DNA from: Aquila chrysaetos chrysaetos
Taxonomy: Eukaryota; Chordata; Aves; Accipitriformes; Accipitridae
Direction: 5' to 3'
Length of the DNA: 64,000 nucleotides
Assembly: GCF_900496995.4 (NCBI RefSeq)
Contig: NC_044027.1
Span: 14,036,743 to 14,100,742 of the forward strand
Made by a program: the position numbers and the translations under genes. Below are positions 1-13,100 of the stretch, piece by piece. The notes beneath the pieces are model-generated. The model made no database searches, was not told where the DNA came from, and worked only from the letters and a program-made list of their open reading frames with translations. Numbering within the stretch: the first letter of the stretch is position 1; the number at the start of each line of letters is the position of its first letter.

Positions 1-3000
1 TGCAGAGACTAGAGTGACTGCAGCAGAAGCCCAACCAAGGTGACAAGCTGGGTAGCATTCAGTGCTGAACAGGTATAATCTCAGCCAGTAGGTAGGTGCA
101 GAGTACTAACAGCCATGGTGCAGATGAATTATCTGCAATGTTACTAATTGCCACAAATATCAGTGCTAGACTTTCTTGGCTTGGTGTAGATGAGAAAGGC
201 TGGTGCTGTTGGGTGCTAAGCCTCATACAAGTAGATGCCAATCTGTATAAGCAATTCCTCCCACAGATCTTGTAAAATGGAAGCACTTGTGGAAAGTTGC
301 CCACTAGTTTGCTCTCTTATCTGTTCTGGGGAAAATGGCAGACACCTGACACCCTGCATGCTGAGGACTGCTGTATCATTGACTTGGGCCACTGAACAAT
401 GAGGCATCCTCCAGCTGGGAAGGAAACTATATACAGTCAAGGTAGAAGGTTCCTTTGTTGGCACTGTCTCTGCAGTGAAATACTGAGTTGTGTTCATGCT
501 CTGCTTGCCAAGCTTTTGAATATTAAAGGAAATGTAGTAGTGAAAACATGAATAAGAATCTGAATGGGACAACAACTACAGAGCACAAGGAGCCCCTCTG
601 CTGAATCTTTACACACTATGAACTCCTCTCCAGCTGGATTTTCATTTGACAGGAAGAACCCTGTTCTAGTCTTCTGGGCAGGGTTGGTCGTTGGCTTTGT
701 AATTCTGTGTGGAGTTGAAGTCTGCTGGTTCATTCCTTCGATCCAGCAAAGCTGGAAGGCCTGAGAGGCTTCTCTGTAACAGTCAAGCATTTCAGGGTAT
801 CCAACTTCCCCTTTTACATTAGACCTTCATAAAAAATCAGCCACTTTGCCCTCCCCTCCTTTGCAGAATATTGGTATGATGGCTGCAGACAATTATCCTG
901 TTCTGTCCTGAGTGCTGGATCTATGGCAGCAATTCATTAACTCCTCTTTGCCTCCAGAGAGTGCTTGCAGGTCATGGTACATGCATTATGCCTAGAGTGC
1001 AACAACTCCTGTTGTTTCAGTTAGGGAAACCAAGGTACAAACTAGTTCAAACTTCCAACTACAGGAATTCCTGGATTATGCTCAGGTGTTCAGAGGATAC
1101 CTTTCTCTCTTTTGCTCCTTATCGAAAGGGAAATGTTATTTTTCAGCTCACAAAGTCTGTTGGCTTGAAGACATTGAAGCTTGTAGCCAAAGTTCATGTT
1201 ACTCTAGCAGGGATGCTATTTCTTTTGAAATGCTCTCTCAGGAATTTACCTTGCTGGTGGCCTGAGTCAAAATCTTATGTGTACCTAGCTGTAACAGACC
1301 AGTTATAGTTCCCCCTTCCCCCTGGTATCGGTGACAGATTTCAGAAAGCTAAGCTTTTCTGGCAGGCTGGCCTGACTCCATTAATCTCCATGTTGCTGGG
1401 AATTTGAAATCTTTTTATCCTGGTTCAGGCTCAGGTATAGCTTGATGAGGGTATGTGAGCAGTGAGGACAGAGGTTATCTTTACAGTGTGAAACAAAGGT
1501 TTGTTGTAGCTTAGATCTTGTTAGTTTGGGATACCATGGTCCAGCGTGCAGCAGGTGAGACTTCAGTCACTGCTGAACTTACAGGGGCACTGGTTTGAAA
1601 AACCCAAACCTTTGGGGTCTTGAGCCAGATGGAACCAAGCCATGGGTTGTTCATTAACCTTGATGTAGTTGTGCCAAAATCTCAAGAGTAAAGCCCGATT
1701 GTTTGGCTCTGATTACAATGCAAGGCTGAGGTCTGCTCTAGCTTAGATGGGAGTTCCTGAGCTCCAGCTGTCTCCCCAGTGTGGCAGCTGCATTCCGGGA
1801 ACATGGGTTTCTGATACCTCTCGCATCTGTGATGTGTCCCCTTCTGCCCCACTCCCACCTTGCCAACACAGTCAGAATCTTGAGTGCTCTTTGTCATGTG
1901 ATTCAAGATTTTTAGTGGCAGGAGCTTTCACTATATGGGCATTAGAAAGGAAGAAAGCCTAGTGGGTGGCACTGTCACGTGAAACAACTTCAAAAGGACA
2001 GCAGCACTAAATAGAGAATTAAATGAGCAAAGCCTGACTCCCCTAATGCACCGAGGCTGGCTGGCAGTACTTGCAGCCTCTCTTAGTTTTGCATCCAGAA
2101 GGAAGATTAGCAAATGTTATACAGAAAACAGATCTTGAAATAAGCTTGCCTGTCTCAAAGCTCATAGGGACGCAAAGTCTTGGGGAACAGGAATAAGAGA
2201 GAGAAAAATACATTTCAATCAAACGACTGCAAAAAAGTATAATTCGTCAAGTTTTGCAAACCATATGAAAACAATTCAAAAGTGACACAAAAATATATAT
2301 AAGTTTGAAAAATACTTAAAGAAAAAAAAGTACAGATCTCACAATATCAAAACAAATGATGTATGCTTAAAAAGGAAAAAAAAAAAAAAAGACATTGAAT
2401 AACACCATATTGGCAGAAAAAGTAAACCTCTCCAGGGCAGCTGTGTTCTGTCATTTAAAGTGTCAGTTTGTATATCTAGGATCTGTCTATAATGTGCTCA
2501 GCAATGACAACATTAACTCTGAGCATTAGAAGAACCTCATAGCAGCGAGTCAAATCTGAGAGCAATGTATACAAGGGAAGAGAGCAGCGAGGCTGTGCTC
2601 AGAGGCCTGAAATGTCCCAACTCACATGGCCATGGTTTCCTTACTGCTACCAGACATAAAACCTTTTCTAAGGGAAGATTTGTGAATTGTGTGGGAAGCA
2701 GAGGGCTCTAAGCGTGGACTGCACAGTGTTGTTGAGTGCCCTGCTATGAGGCAAACCTTGGCCTTTGGCTTCTGGAGCCTTTATAGGTCTGGAGTCTTAC
2801 AGGTGAAGACCACCTTAGTGGGACTCTCCTCTCACCTGCATCACATAAATTGGAGTAATACTGCTGCTACAAGCAGGACTGCACTGGTTAGTGCTAGTGG
2901 GAGTCAGATAAGAATAGGGCCTTTTGCTTCCCAGAAGAGGGGGAAGATGTTGGGGTGGAACAAGAGGTGCTGTTTCGTGGGATCACCCTCCAAAGGGTGC

Positions 3001-4190
3001 CTGGAGACTGCCCAGTCTCAGGAAAGGACTTTAGCACCTCCAAGTACAGCACTTGTGCTGCAGTGAGCTTCCTGTAAAGGGAGATTACTTTGCCACTGAG
3101 CACGGCTTCCACTGATGCAGAGCGAAAAAGAGCAGAACAGCTCCAGTCCATTATTGGGACTTGCACAAGTGGTACAAGCTGCTCTGGACTGGGCCCTAGT
3201 AGAGCTTATTATGCAGAGGGGAAGAATGCTCTCTGGCATTTGTAGCCCTTCCCCATAAAACAGAACACAACTAAAAAGGTGGTGAAGGACTGGAATGAAG
3301 ATGTGTAGCCCTTTGCGAACAAACCTTGTTCCTTGTTGCACAGGCTCCCTTAGAGAGAAAAGCTCTGTGTTGCTAAGGATGTGTAACTGGTTTTACTGGT
3401 CATACCTGACCTTACGAGGCTGGGTGGGCTGGCAGATCCTACTGTACCACCGAAGGGGACAAAACAGACCTCTTGACTCTAATGGGAATGTCTTAATTCC
3501 ATATGACCCACATACAGTTAGCAATGCTTCCATTAATGTGAGTCTTCTCTAAAAAACCCTTAAGGGAGTGAATTGACTTGAAAGATCTTTCTTCCCCATT
3601 TCTTCCACTTACAAATATCACTAAAAAGGTCAGTCCTTTTGGTCTAACTCTCTGGTATTGTGTCCCCCAACCTCTCTAACCAAATAAATAACTCATCACT
3701 GCCTGTAACCCCATTGAGCAGCCAATACCAATTCAGGACTGGTGTTCTTGCAGACATTACAGGACCTCATGCAATACAGCAAAAGGGAATTTTCTAAAAA
3801 GTGGAAATAAAAATGTCACACTAGCGATCACACAACTAGGTCTTCAAGCTCATGATCATTTGAGGCTCTCTGTGTGGTCTAAAATCAAAACGTTAAAAGA
3901 TACATAATGTAGTTGTCTTTGTTTTTTGTTTTCTTTTTATACAGAAATCATACACACAGAACTTCAACCTGAAACTTCATAACAAAAAAGTCCACTAATT
4001 TAAGGAAAGCATTTTGTTGTGCAAAAAGTCCCTCCCCCCTCCCCTGTTCACCTTCATCTACTGAGGGTCTCACACACACACATAAAGTTTCCTTCCAACA
4101 GGCGAGTTGGTAAGAAAGAGTCCTCCCTATATACAGTGAATTAGAGAGAAGCTGGATACAGTGCTGGCAAGAGGCATTAGATGATTGCCT
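1..4190. other. ZER1 3' UTR and probable intergenic DNA, no supported gene
   Basis: No coding exon is supported here. The right-hand part must be the ZER1 3' UTR, since the ZER1 stop lies at 4191-4193 on the minus strand. I find no AATAAA or ATTAAA on the minus strand in this stretch. TATAAA variants (TTTATA on the plus strand) occur at 3936-3941 and 2780-2785 and are the best poly(A) signal candidates. The AT-rich part at about 2210-2400, with an A15 run near 2379, looks like UTR or intergenic sequence. A minus-strand open frame ending at 216 has no family I recognise. ZDHHC12, the human neighbour on this side, is not seen. Confidence 0.6.
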
Positions 4191-7100
4191 CTATCTGGAA
4201 GTGTCCATGTTCTCCTCCTTAAAGTTACTGCAGTGCTCTATAACTTTCCTATGGATAAAACAAGGACAAGGAGAGAGGGTTTAGTTTAGAGCTTATTGCA
4301 TGACAGTTGTGGGACAGTAACATAAGAACTGTCCAACAGCTTGCTCTCTATGTAAATGTATACTATTTGCAGCAGGCAGTCTCTTCTGAGATACGTATCA
4401 ACTGATATTTGTATCAAAACCAGTATACTCCACAAAAGCAGCTTAGAGCTCACGGTTCATCCCCTTCGGATTTCAAGTCATGTTAGTATACATCCAGATC
4501 CACATGTGACTGTTCATTCATCACCCCCATATCCAAATCGTCAGATAACTTTGAATCACATCAGGAAACACACGCATACAGGAGTTTGTCCTTCACTCTG
4601 CTGTCATCTGTCCCTGCTTTTCCTATTCTTTTCATTTACCATTCTTGCACTGTCCCATCACCATATACAATCTGCCTAACTGTGAGAGTCTTCTGCAGGC
4701 TTCAGTCACCTCCAGCACTTAGCAACCCTTCAGCTCTGGGGAATGCCTGCTGCTCACCCACACGGTACGTATTCCCAGCCGATCTCTACCGCTCTTTAAT
4801 ATTCATCCTGCAGGTATGAAGTTATAGCTCTCAGTTTGCCAATGATGAGAAACTGCAGCTGGCTTTTAAAACTCCTTAAGATTGACTCCAAAGGAAGGAC
4901 ACATAACAAAGTAAGTTGGGGAAGCTCACAAAGGTGATGGACTCTCTCCACCTTTTGAAAAATCCTCTCATTTTAACTGTGCAGTTAGCAATTTTACTGA
5001 CAGGCCAATATGACTGTGGAGCCAGGGAGCCCACACAAGTATGGAGAATAGTGCTGACTGGACACTATCAGTGTAAGACATGCAATTAGCCATGTGGCTC
5101 CCCTGTGCAACAAGCCACTTCTGTAACCAATTTGCCTGGCATCCATCAGCCCTGAATGACCTGTGTGTATCGTCCACCTATAAACACCTCTCTAGTGTTC
5201 TGTTTTCACCCTCTTTTTTCCTGCTCTTCTCCTGTGTTTGCTTCTTACCTCTCGTACACCTCAGTACAGGCCTTTCTTTGGTAGTCTTACTTAATGTAGA
5301 ATAAAAACTAAACTAAAGCTAATTGAATGTTTGATGATAGTGCATTGGTTTCCTACCGGGCCATTTCCTTGGTCTCTTGCCGTGCTGAGGCCATTTTAAT
5401 CATGTCCTTCAGAAGGGGAATCCCACCTTCTTTGATCAGCAGTGGGCAGTACTTGTCAGCTGCAGAGAAAAGAATAAAACAGGTCCTTGTGAACCTTCAC
5501 AGGAGTGGTATAAAGGGTGGCAGGATGGGAAGGAGAAGCCTGTGGCCTGAGAAGCCACAAAACTTTTCTTTTTTATGGAGCCAGCCTGCTGGGTGTGCCC
5601 TGGCTGTGAAAACAACAGACACAAAATGGCTGAGAACATAAGAGCATGGCCAGAAGGATCAAAACATTGAAGGCATTTCCTATGCACTAAGTCTCATTGT
5701 TTTTTGTTTGGCTGTGCTGCCTGGACGTTCCTGCATATTCAAAGAAGGTTCTCTCTACCTACATAGCTAAGCTGGGAAGACTTTTTCAGCTAACAAGCTC
5801 ATATTCACACCCTCAACTTCTACAGTGCAGTGGATGTGATTTTGAAAAGGGAACTTACGGTAGACAGAGACCAGGTTATACAGTGCCCAGGTAGCCCAGT
5901 GCTGGCTGACTGGGGAGATCCCTTGTGGAAGAAGTCGAAGGATTGGTTCAAATGACCTGCACAGAAATATTACAGAAGTTGTTAAAAATCCAAGAGCTGC
6001 TTCTTTCAGCACCTTTGCTACTCAAAGCAATACAAACTCTGTGCTCATAGATACCACAGCAGTAAATCCATTGGCATGTCAAAGATGCTGGCATCAAAGA
6101 CTAAGTCTGTGTCACATGACAATACTGGCTGGCTTACAGGTCCTACCACTTTAGCATAAATATGCTGCCCAGATAAATAGCTGCAACGAATGCAACTGAG
6201 TCCAAAAACTGACTTCCATCCTCTTGTCAGTCATTTCCTCACAGCAGCTGAAACCCAGCAGCACTGATCTTTCTGTAGAGGGGCCAAAGCAAAATTATAC
6301 CCAGCCAAAGCTGGCTGCTCATGTGCAATGGTTGCTGTGTTTCTTCTGACAACAATAATGTGTCTATACTGTAGCTCAGGCATTGGAATGCCATTTGTTC
6401 TGGATGCCTGCTAAGCACTAAGAGAATACAGAGTACCCGATACCCTCTTACAGGAAGAGCTTTGGAGGATTCCACCAGTTGTATTAACCCTTGAAGAGAT
6501 TTCTGGGAACTGTGTCTAAATATCCCCCAGAGAAGAGTGAAAGCTACAGCAATCCATGTGACTTTCAGAAGCAAACAGATTTAAAGAGGTGCAAAGGACA
6601 GCAGTCTCGGAGGAAAATGCTTAGGCAGTCCCAAATACTCAGTCATGGGTTTCCTGAACTATGCAATTTCACCAGAAACATGTAGGAGAAATTCTGTTGG
6701 GCTCCCACACTTATCCCATAGGAATTGCCAGGCAAGGTGTCTAATTTCAGCAGCCTGTGTAACATTTTTTTCTAAGGAAGATGTAAAACCCTCACTAAAG
6801 AATATATCCCTAAGGATGTTTCTCCTTCACTCTAAACAGAGCCTCCATGCTGAGCTATATTTCTTCCCTTCTCTCTGTTGGTGCTTGCTTCCTGTGACAA
6901 ACCTGGCTCCTAGGTGAGTGGGCCAAACTTTTCTATTCCTCACCTGTAATTGATATTTCTCCTGGAGTTGATATCCCAGCTCTGGATGGCTGCCCACATC
7001 CTCTTTACAACTTCCTCTCGGTGGGGCTCACATATACCCCAAGCCTCTGGACCATCAAACATGATATGGGAGAGCACACCACAGGCATTATAGGATACCT

Positions 7101-10100
7101 CAATCCCATCTGCTTTGCTCTCCAGCAGGTTGCTGCCAAGAGAGAAGAAATCATTTACAAGTGCTGATGCACCAAAGGTTTAAAAGTCTCCAGGTGATTC
7201 AGGACCAGAGCTCCAGAGCATTCACACTGCCCCAGCCCAGCTGTTCATTAGCCAGGCACCCACCTGAACACACTGATGAACTGGGAGGTCATGAGCTGTG
7301 GGCGGAGCTCCTTCACCTCTGCTACATTGCCCAGGAGGCCCAGCATGTTGCGATGCAGCTCCTGTTTCTCTGGGAATTCCTAAGCAAGCAAAGAACAGGA
7401 TTATACAAACGTAGGGCTGAGAACAAGCAACCCTGGAGAAAGATTGTACAGCATATCTAGAAAGGTGGTGTATTTTTGGGTAGTCAGCCATGGCTCTTTA
7501 GCAGATGCCAAGTGGAACCTCTAGTGTTAAAGATATATGTGAAATGAGAGAATTGAGGCCAGAGCCCACTGTTCTCTGCTGCCCTACTTAAGGGGCACTG
7601 CGTACAAGATGGGGAAAGAGGAAGACGTGGTGAGTGTAAGTTTCTCTGTTCTTCTACTAGTTGGGCGGATGGATGGGAGAAAGAAGAAAATATGCAAGCT
7701 TTTTTCTTTTCTGTTTGTGCAACATAGGAAGTACTGCTTATAGATCCCGCCCAGGCACCTGCATGTCCACTTAGCAGTGGACAGACTTACTTTCAAGCAC
7801 TCCAAGAACAGTTTCATGCCGCTGTAGTTAAGGAACATCTCACAGTTATCGGGGGTCTCATCAGTGATGTTCCAGAGGGCACTCCAGGAGAACTCCATCA
7901 CCTGGTCACACTACAGAGCCAAAGAGAAAGGGACAGAAACAGAGCTTTGCTAATGTAGGAGCCCAGTGCAAACCAACCACTTTTGTTTCCTCTCTGGTAT
8001 TGCCATAGATGGCTCCAGAGGTAAGAAAACCTTGTTATTCACTTTCAACTTGTCAGAAAGTGGGTTTTTTGTTTAATATTTTTGCCTCCCTTTCACATTG
8101 CCCTGCCCTCACCCTGGGACAGGAAATTCTATAGCATCAGCTAAGATGTCTTGTGTTTGTTAGAGAACCTGAGCTGGCACTCTGGACTGATCTCCATGCC
8201 TAAGTCAGACTGAAGAGAAAATACTCTATGTATATGTTTTTGCGGGAAACACTCACCGTTTTATCAGCCAACTTCTTCTGAATCAACTTTAGCATTGTCT
8301 GTGGGCAGAGGAAGGGGAAGAGTGAGAAACAGTTCAAGAATCACAGAGCTAAAACTAACTGCTGTAGTACTGCAGGGCTGCCTACAGCCAATTTGCAGGC
8401 ATACGCAATTTTGATCCTCTGTAGAGAACCTACTTGATATCTCTTTCTCTAAACCAGTGGAATTGGGTTATGTTCAATGTTGCGAGTATTCACAGAGCTG
8501 AACTATGGCACAGTCCCCGAGCTGTTGAGTTTGCAGTCAAGTCAGTTTTGATCTGTATGACAAAGTCTGGAATGTGGTATAACTGCAGCAAAGCGGTGGC
8601 CTCTGCAATACTTTGGAAAGGTGAGTGGTATGGGTTGATGTGAGTTGGGAAGCTGTCACGAACTCGGGGAGATGCAGAAGGAGCTAGTCACAAGGTGGTA
8701 CCAGTTCTGGAAATAATATGATGTGGTGAAGAGGTGAGGTATAAAGTTACGCTGCTTCCCTGCTCTCACAGAGAGCCTATCTCGGAGATCATGATTTCCA
8801 GTGCTGCTAAGCAAGTAAAAGATGTCACATGGAGGGATAGGTTCCAGGAAAGGTTAGCACTGCTAGGAGACTAGTTCCCTCCTGTGATACTGCAAGGTTG
8901 GATTGCTGGCTGGATGCATTTGGTGGACTGCTGCAAGGGAATTGTGCTAGCTTGGGTTAAGGGTAAGTAGACACCTTGGGACCATACCAACCATGACAAA
9001 CCCCATCTTGCCCACAGCTTCTTTATGATCGTTGTCCACCTGGCAGACCAGAGCGTTACAGAGGTGCACAGCAATGCGCTGGATAGACTCATCCTGCCGG
9101 CTTTGATTGAGGATGTTCAGCAGCAGCTCGTTGACTCGGCGGTACTGGAACTCCAGCTCCTCAGGAATGCTGAAGTTACACAGCGTCAGGCAACAGTTTC
9201 GCTGTACCTGGGTCAAAAGGAAGCAAACACTGGGCCAAGTGGCTACAAAAACATGGACCCCATCACCTCATGTTTCCTTGCTGCTTGGTACTGAAACCAT
9301 CTTCTTGCTTGACTACGACCGCTAAAATTTCTGTTGCCCTCCCATCTAGCACTGTGCTTTAGCCGTGCTCTATCGGTACCCTGTATTCTCTCCCTGTCAG
9401 TCTAGTCTCACAGGGCTGCGTAATCATCCAATGCCCATTACTTTCAAAGCCAATTCCTCACTGCCTGTAAGCTCTCTATGCAGCAGTCGCCATTCTGCAA
9501 CCCAGTGGCATCACAATGTCAGCTAGCTTCCTGTAGGGTGGAAGATGAAGTTTCTTTCTGTTGACTCAACACCCCTAGCGCCCGCACCCTTTTCACCCCA
9601 CAGTTAGTGCTAGATGTCTATGCTGTGTCGTATACACCCTTTGACCACTATTATCAGATAAAAAGGAGCCTTGCTATCATCACTTTCTTCCCCTTGTTCT
9701 GGAGAACACCACGTGGATAAGGAGCACCCTGCATGTAATCCCCATCACTGAGTGAAGGCGAGGAGCAGATCTGGGCAACAGGTTCTCTGGTGTCTGCCTT
9801 GGTTCACATCCTGGAGGCTTAGAAGACCCAGATGCTAACACCAGCCTAAAGTCTCAATACAGAGAAGGACTATGGGAGCTGAAGGAGGCTGGGCTGCTCT
9901 TACTGTGACTTCCTGGTAGGACTCCATGCCATTCAGCACCACCTGGATGACCTGACGCCGCAGCTTTACGCTCTGCTCCATGCGGTACTCGGAGTTGGTC
10001 AAGTAGAACAGTGCCGCGCTGCCTGTCACCTGGATGTTTTTGTCATCCTTGTGGCACTTGAGGGCTGTGATCACCAGCTGCAGAGAAGCAACATGAAGTG

Positions 10101-13100
10101 CCACTGACATGTTGTGAGTCTTGGAGTGACTGTTACAAGCCTGCAAGGAATGTGTGGCCCAGGCATTGCAGGAACGTGCTTACAAAATGAAGGTACCCAG
10201 TTCCACTGCACTACTGGAACTTTCTCCAGAATGGCCTGATATGGTGTCCCAGGGTGAAGAAAAGATTGGGACTGCAAAATTTCCCTTGTCAGGGTGAAGT
10301 AAATGCTAGCATGGGGCTTACCTGAAGGGCTCGCAGCAGCTGGCTGCAGCGTTCAATACGGGCAATGTCAAAAAGGAGGTTGATGGCCCGGGAAGTGATT
10401 TCTGGCCGGTGTTCAGTGTAAGCCTCAATAGCATTCAGGACTTGCTCTTCATTCTTGTCTCCACTCACCTGGCATAAAGGAACAAAAAGAGTCAGGGAAG
10501 AAATGATGGAGAAGGAAAACCAACATGAGAAAGGAACTCTGAAAGGCTGAAGCATAAAACTTCCCTCTGCCCTGCTAGTAGGATTAGGCCCAGGATGAGA
10601 GGAAAGAGGCTGAGTCACTTCTCAGCCCAGAGGAATGAGAAATGGCACCTCTGGGGCAGGAGGATGCTAGTCACAAGTAAGACTCCTATTGTCTTAAGTC
10701 CTCTTCTTGTAGTCACAGACATCCTGGTCCTTCATGGAAGATTCTTCCATGCCCTTCTCTAAGCAGCATGTTTTTTAACCCTTGTAAAAACCACGTGGGG
10801 TACAGGTATTGTCTTCTGGCAGTTTTCCTGCATTATCAAGTAGCTATTGAAAGGTCAGAGCTCAGTTGCTGCACCTGAGACCCTAAGAACTCCACTCTAC
10901 TGGCAGCCAGTAATTTTCATGTTCTTTTCACTTCTACCAAGTACCTACTGCCAATATTTTTGTGGCCTCATTACCTTGTAGGCTGGAATATGAGTCAGGC
11001 GGCAAAGAGATGTTTCAAAAAGGCCCAAGAACTGGAGCGGTCGTTTCAGACCCCGGAAGGGAGCAATGCTGCTCTTTGCTGGTTCAATGCTGAGGGGAAA
11101 AAAAAGAGATCACTCATGTTGGTACTGTGTTTCTTCAGGTGTCTCCTGCCACAGAGACAGCTATCAGCTCTCCGTTCACTCTGACTGTACTGCTTCTTAA
11201 CTAGCGTGACAATAGCTACACTTCAGTTGTACATCAGCCAGCTTCTCCTAAACATAACACTAGACATTCATCCCAGGTGATCCTGAGTGAAGGGCTAAAT
11301 GTGCTGAACAGAAACAGCAGTAAGAATTCACACAGAACGCAGCTTTCCCAGGTAGAATTTGTCCTGGAAATTCACTAGCTGGGGTGAACATTTCCTCTTA
11401 AAAAAGGGCTGTCAATTTCACTGGTCCAAAGTATTTGCACACTGGACTGCATGTCATCTGATAGACATGCTAGTCTGCTCCTGTGATCGTGCAAGAACAC
11501 TAGTTTTGCCATGTTCCTTATTGATCAAGAGCCAGTATTTTTTCACCAGCTCTGGTGGAAAGGAGCCAGTACTGTCCCACTTGTTTGCTTTTGTTCAGTA
11601 AGTAGCCAGGGAATAGGACGGCAGAGTTCTTGGCTGATCTGGAAAACCAGAACTCTAGGTATGCCCCTTCGGAGGTGCACCAGGATTTTCAAAGGTTGAT
11701 CTGCCCAGTATCCAGGTCAAATCTGAAAATATGCCTTTAGATTCTAAGTTCCTAAAACACGCAGCCCTCCTATGAACACTGATGTATTGACTCAGTGTAG
11801 AAATGTTCTGTCTTGGAAAAGCCTGGATTTCAGTGAGGGTAAGAATGTTTTCTGTAGAAAACGGGTGAAGGGCTTTGGAGTCCTTTCAGAAAAAATATAA
11901 ACCACTGCAGGAGATCCCTGGAAGAATGTGTGTGGCAAAGAACTGAAATACTTCTTCAGATATGTATGGCAGGCAGATAGGATGAATTCTTTATTACTCT
12001 TAAAAGTCCTTCCATGTGTCACATATAGGAATCACAGCTGATTCCCATACCAGTCTTTAGTGTCAGGAGAAACTAGGAACAGTTGTATCCTGCTTTTTAA
12101 TTAGACCTACAGAATTTGGAAACTTAGGAGAGGGAATGGTTCTTAATTCATCTTTGACTGATCTATCCATCCAAGCAGACCTCAGTAATTGCTGCTTCCT
12201 TACCTTGTCTGGCCCATCTTCTCCTCCATGCTTGGGATAGTGCAGTTCTCCAGCATGGTGTGCCCTGAGATATCGAGCGAAGTGAGGTTTACCAGGTTTT
12301 CCACAAACAGGTTTAGAACCCGCCGGGTCAGCTTGAATTTGTAATAACTGGACAGATGGTCTCGGGAGATATCCAAGTGCCTGCAAATGACAGAGAGCAA
12401 CTCAGAGCCTGGAAAGCATTAGCTGGGGCTTCTGCCTCTCTACCAGAGGAAGATGACAAGCCAAGTGTGATTATTATTTTGTATTTATTTTTTATTATAA
12501 TTATTTTCTTCAAAAGATACAGGAATGTGGTTTTGTAGGATCCGGCAGCAGGATCGGGCCCTGTGTTTAACCAAAGCACACAAATATCTGGTAGAGGTCT
12601 ACTTGGAATGGAGCACAATGAATCATTTGGCCGCACATCACAAAGGAAACTGCTTCAGGCTCAGGAACTGCCTTTCCCAAGCTCTATCACAGCAGCCACC
12701 TGAGCATTTCTGCCTGGTGATTAAGATGCACTAGAGGATCTTTGCATCCTCAGAAACATATGTTGCCTCATCCCACAAATTAAGTTACACAAGTTTTTGT
12801 CTGCTTCCCCAATCTTGTATTTTTTCCACCCCAGGCTACTACACTGCCCTGATTTCATTCATGTATTTAAATGCTTAAGCTTTGTGGAAGCCCTGATGCT
12901 GAGTGACTGGTGGGATAAACTGACCAGCCATCACGTGCAGGTGGGGTCCCTTACAGGACAGGGGCTGCTCTTGCCTGCCAAGCAGTAGCTAAGAGCCTTG
13001 ACAGAGACTTTTCCAAACTGCCTAAGACAGGAGCCAACATCCCACTCACAAAAGTGTCTTCTACCTGTTGTAGACCAAGTTTCATTGCAAGTCACTGGGA

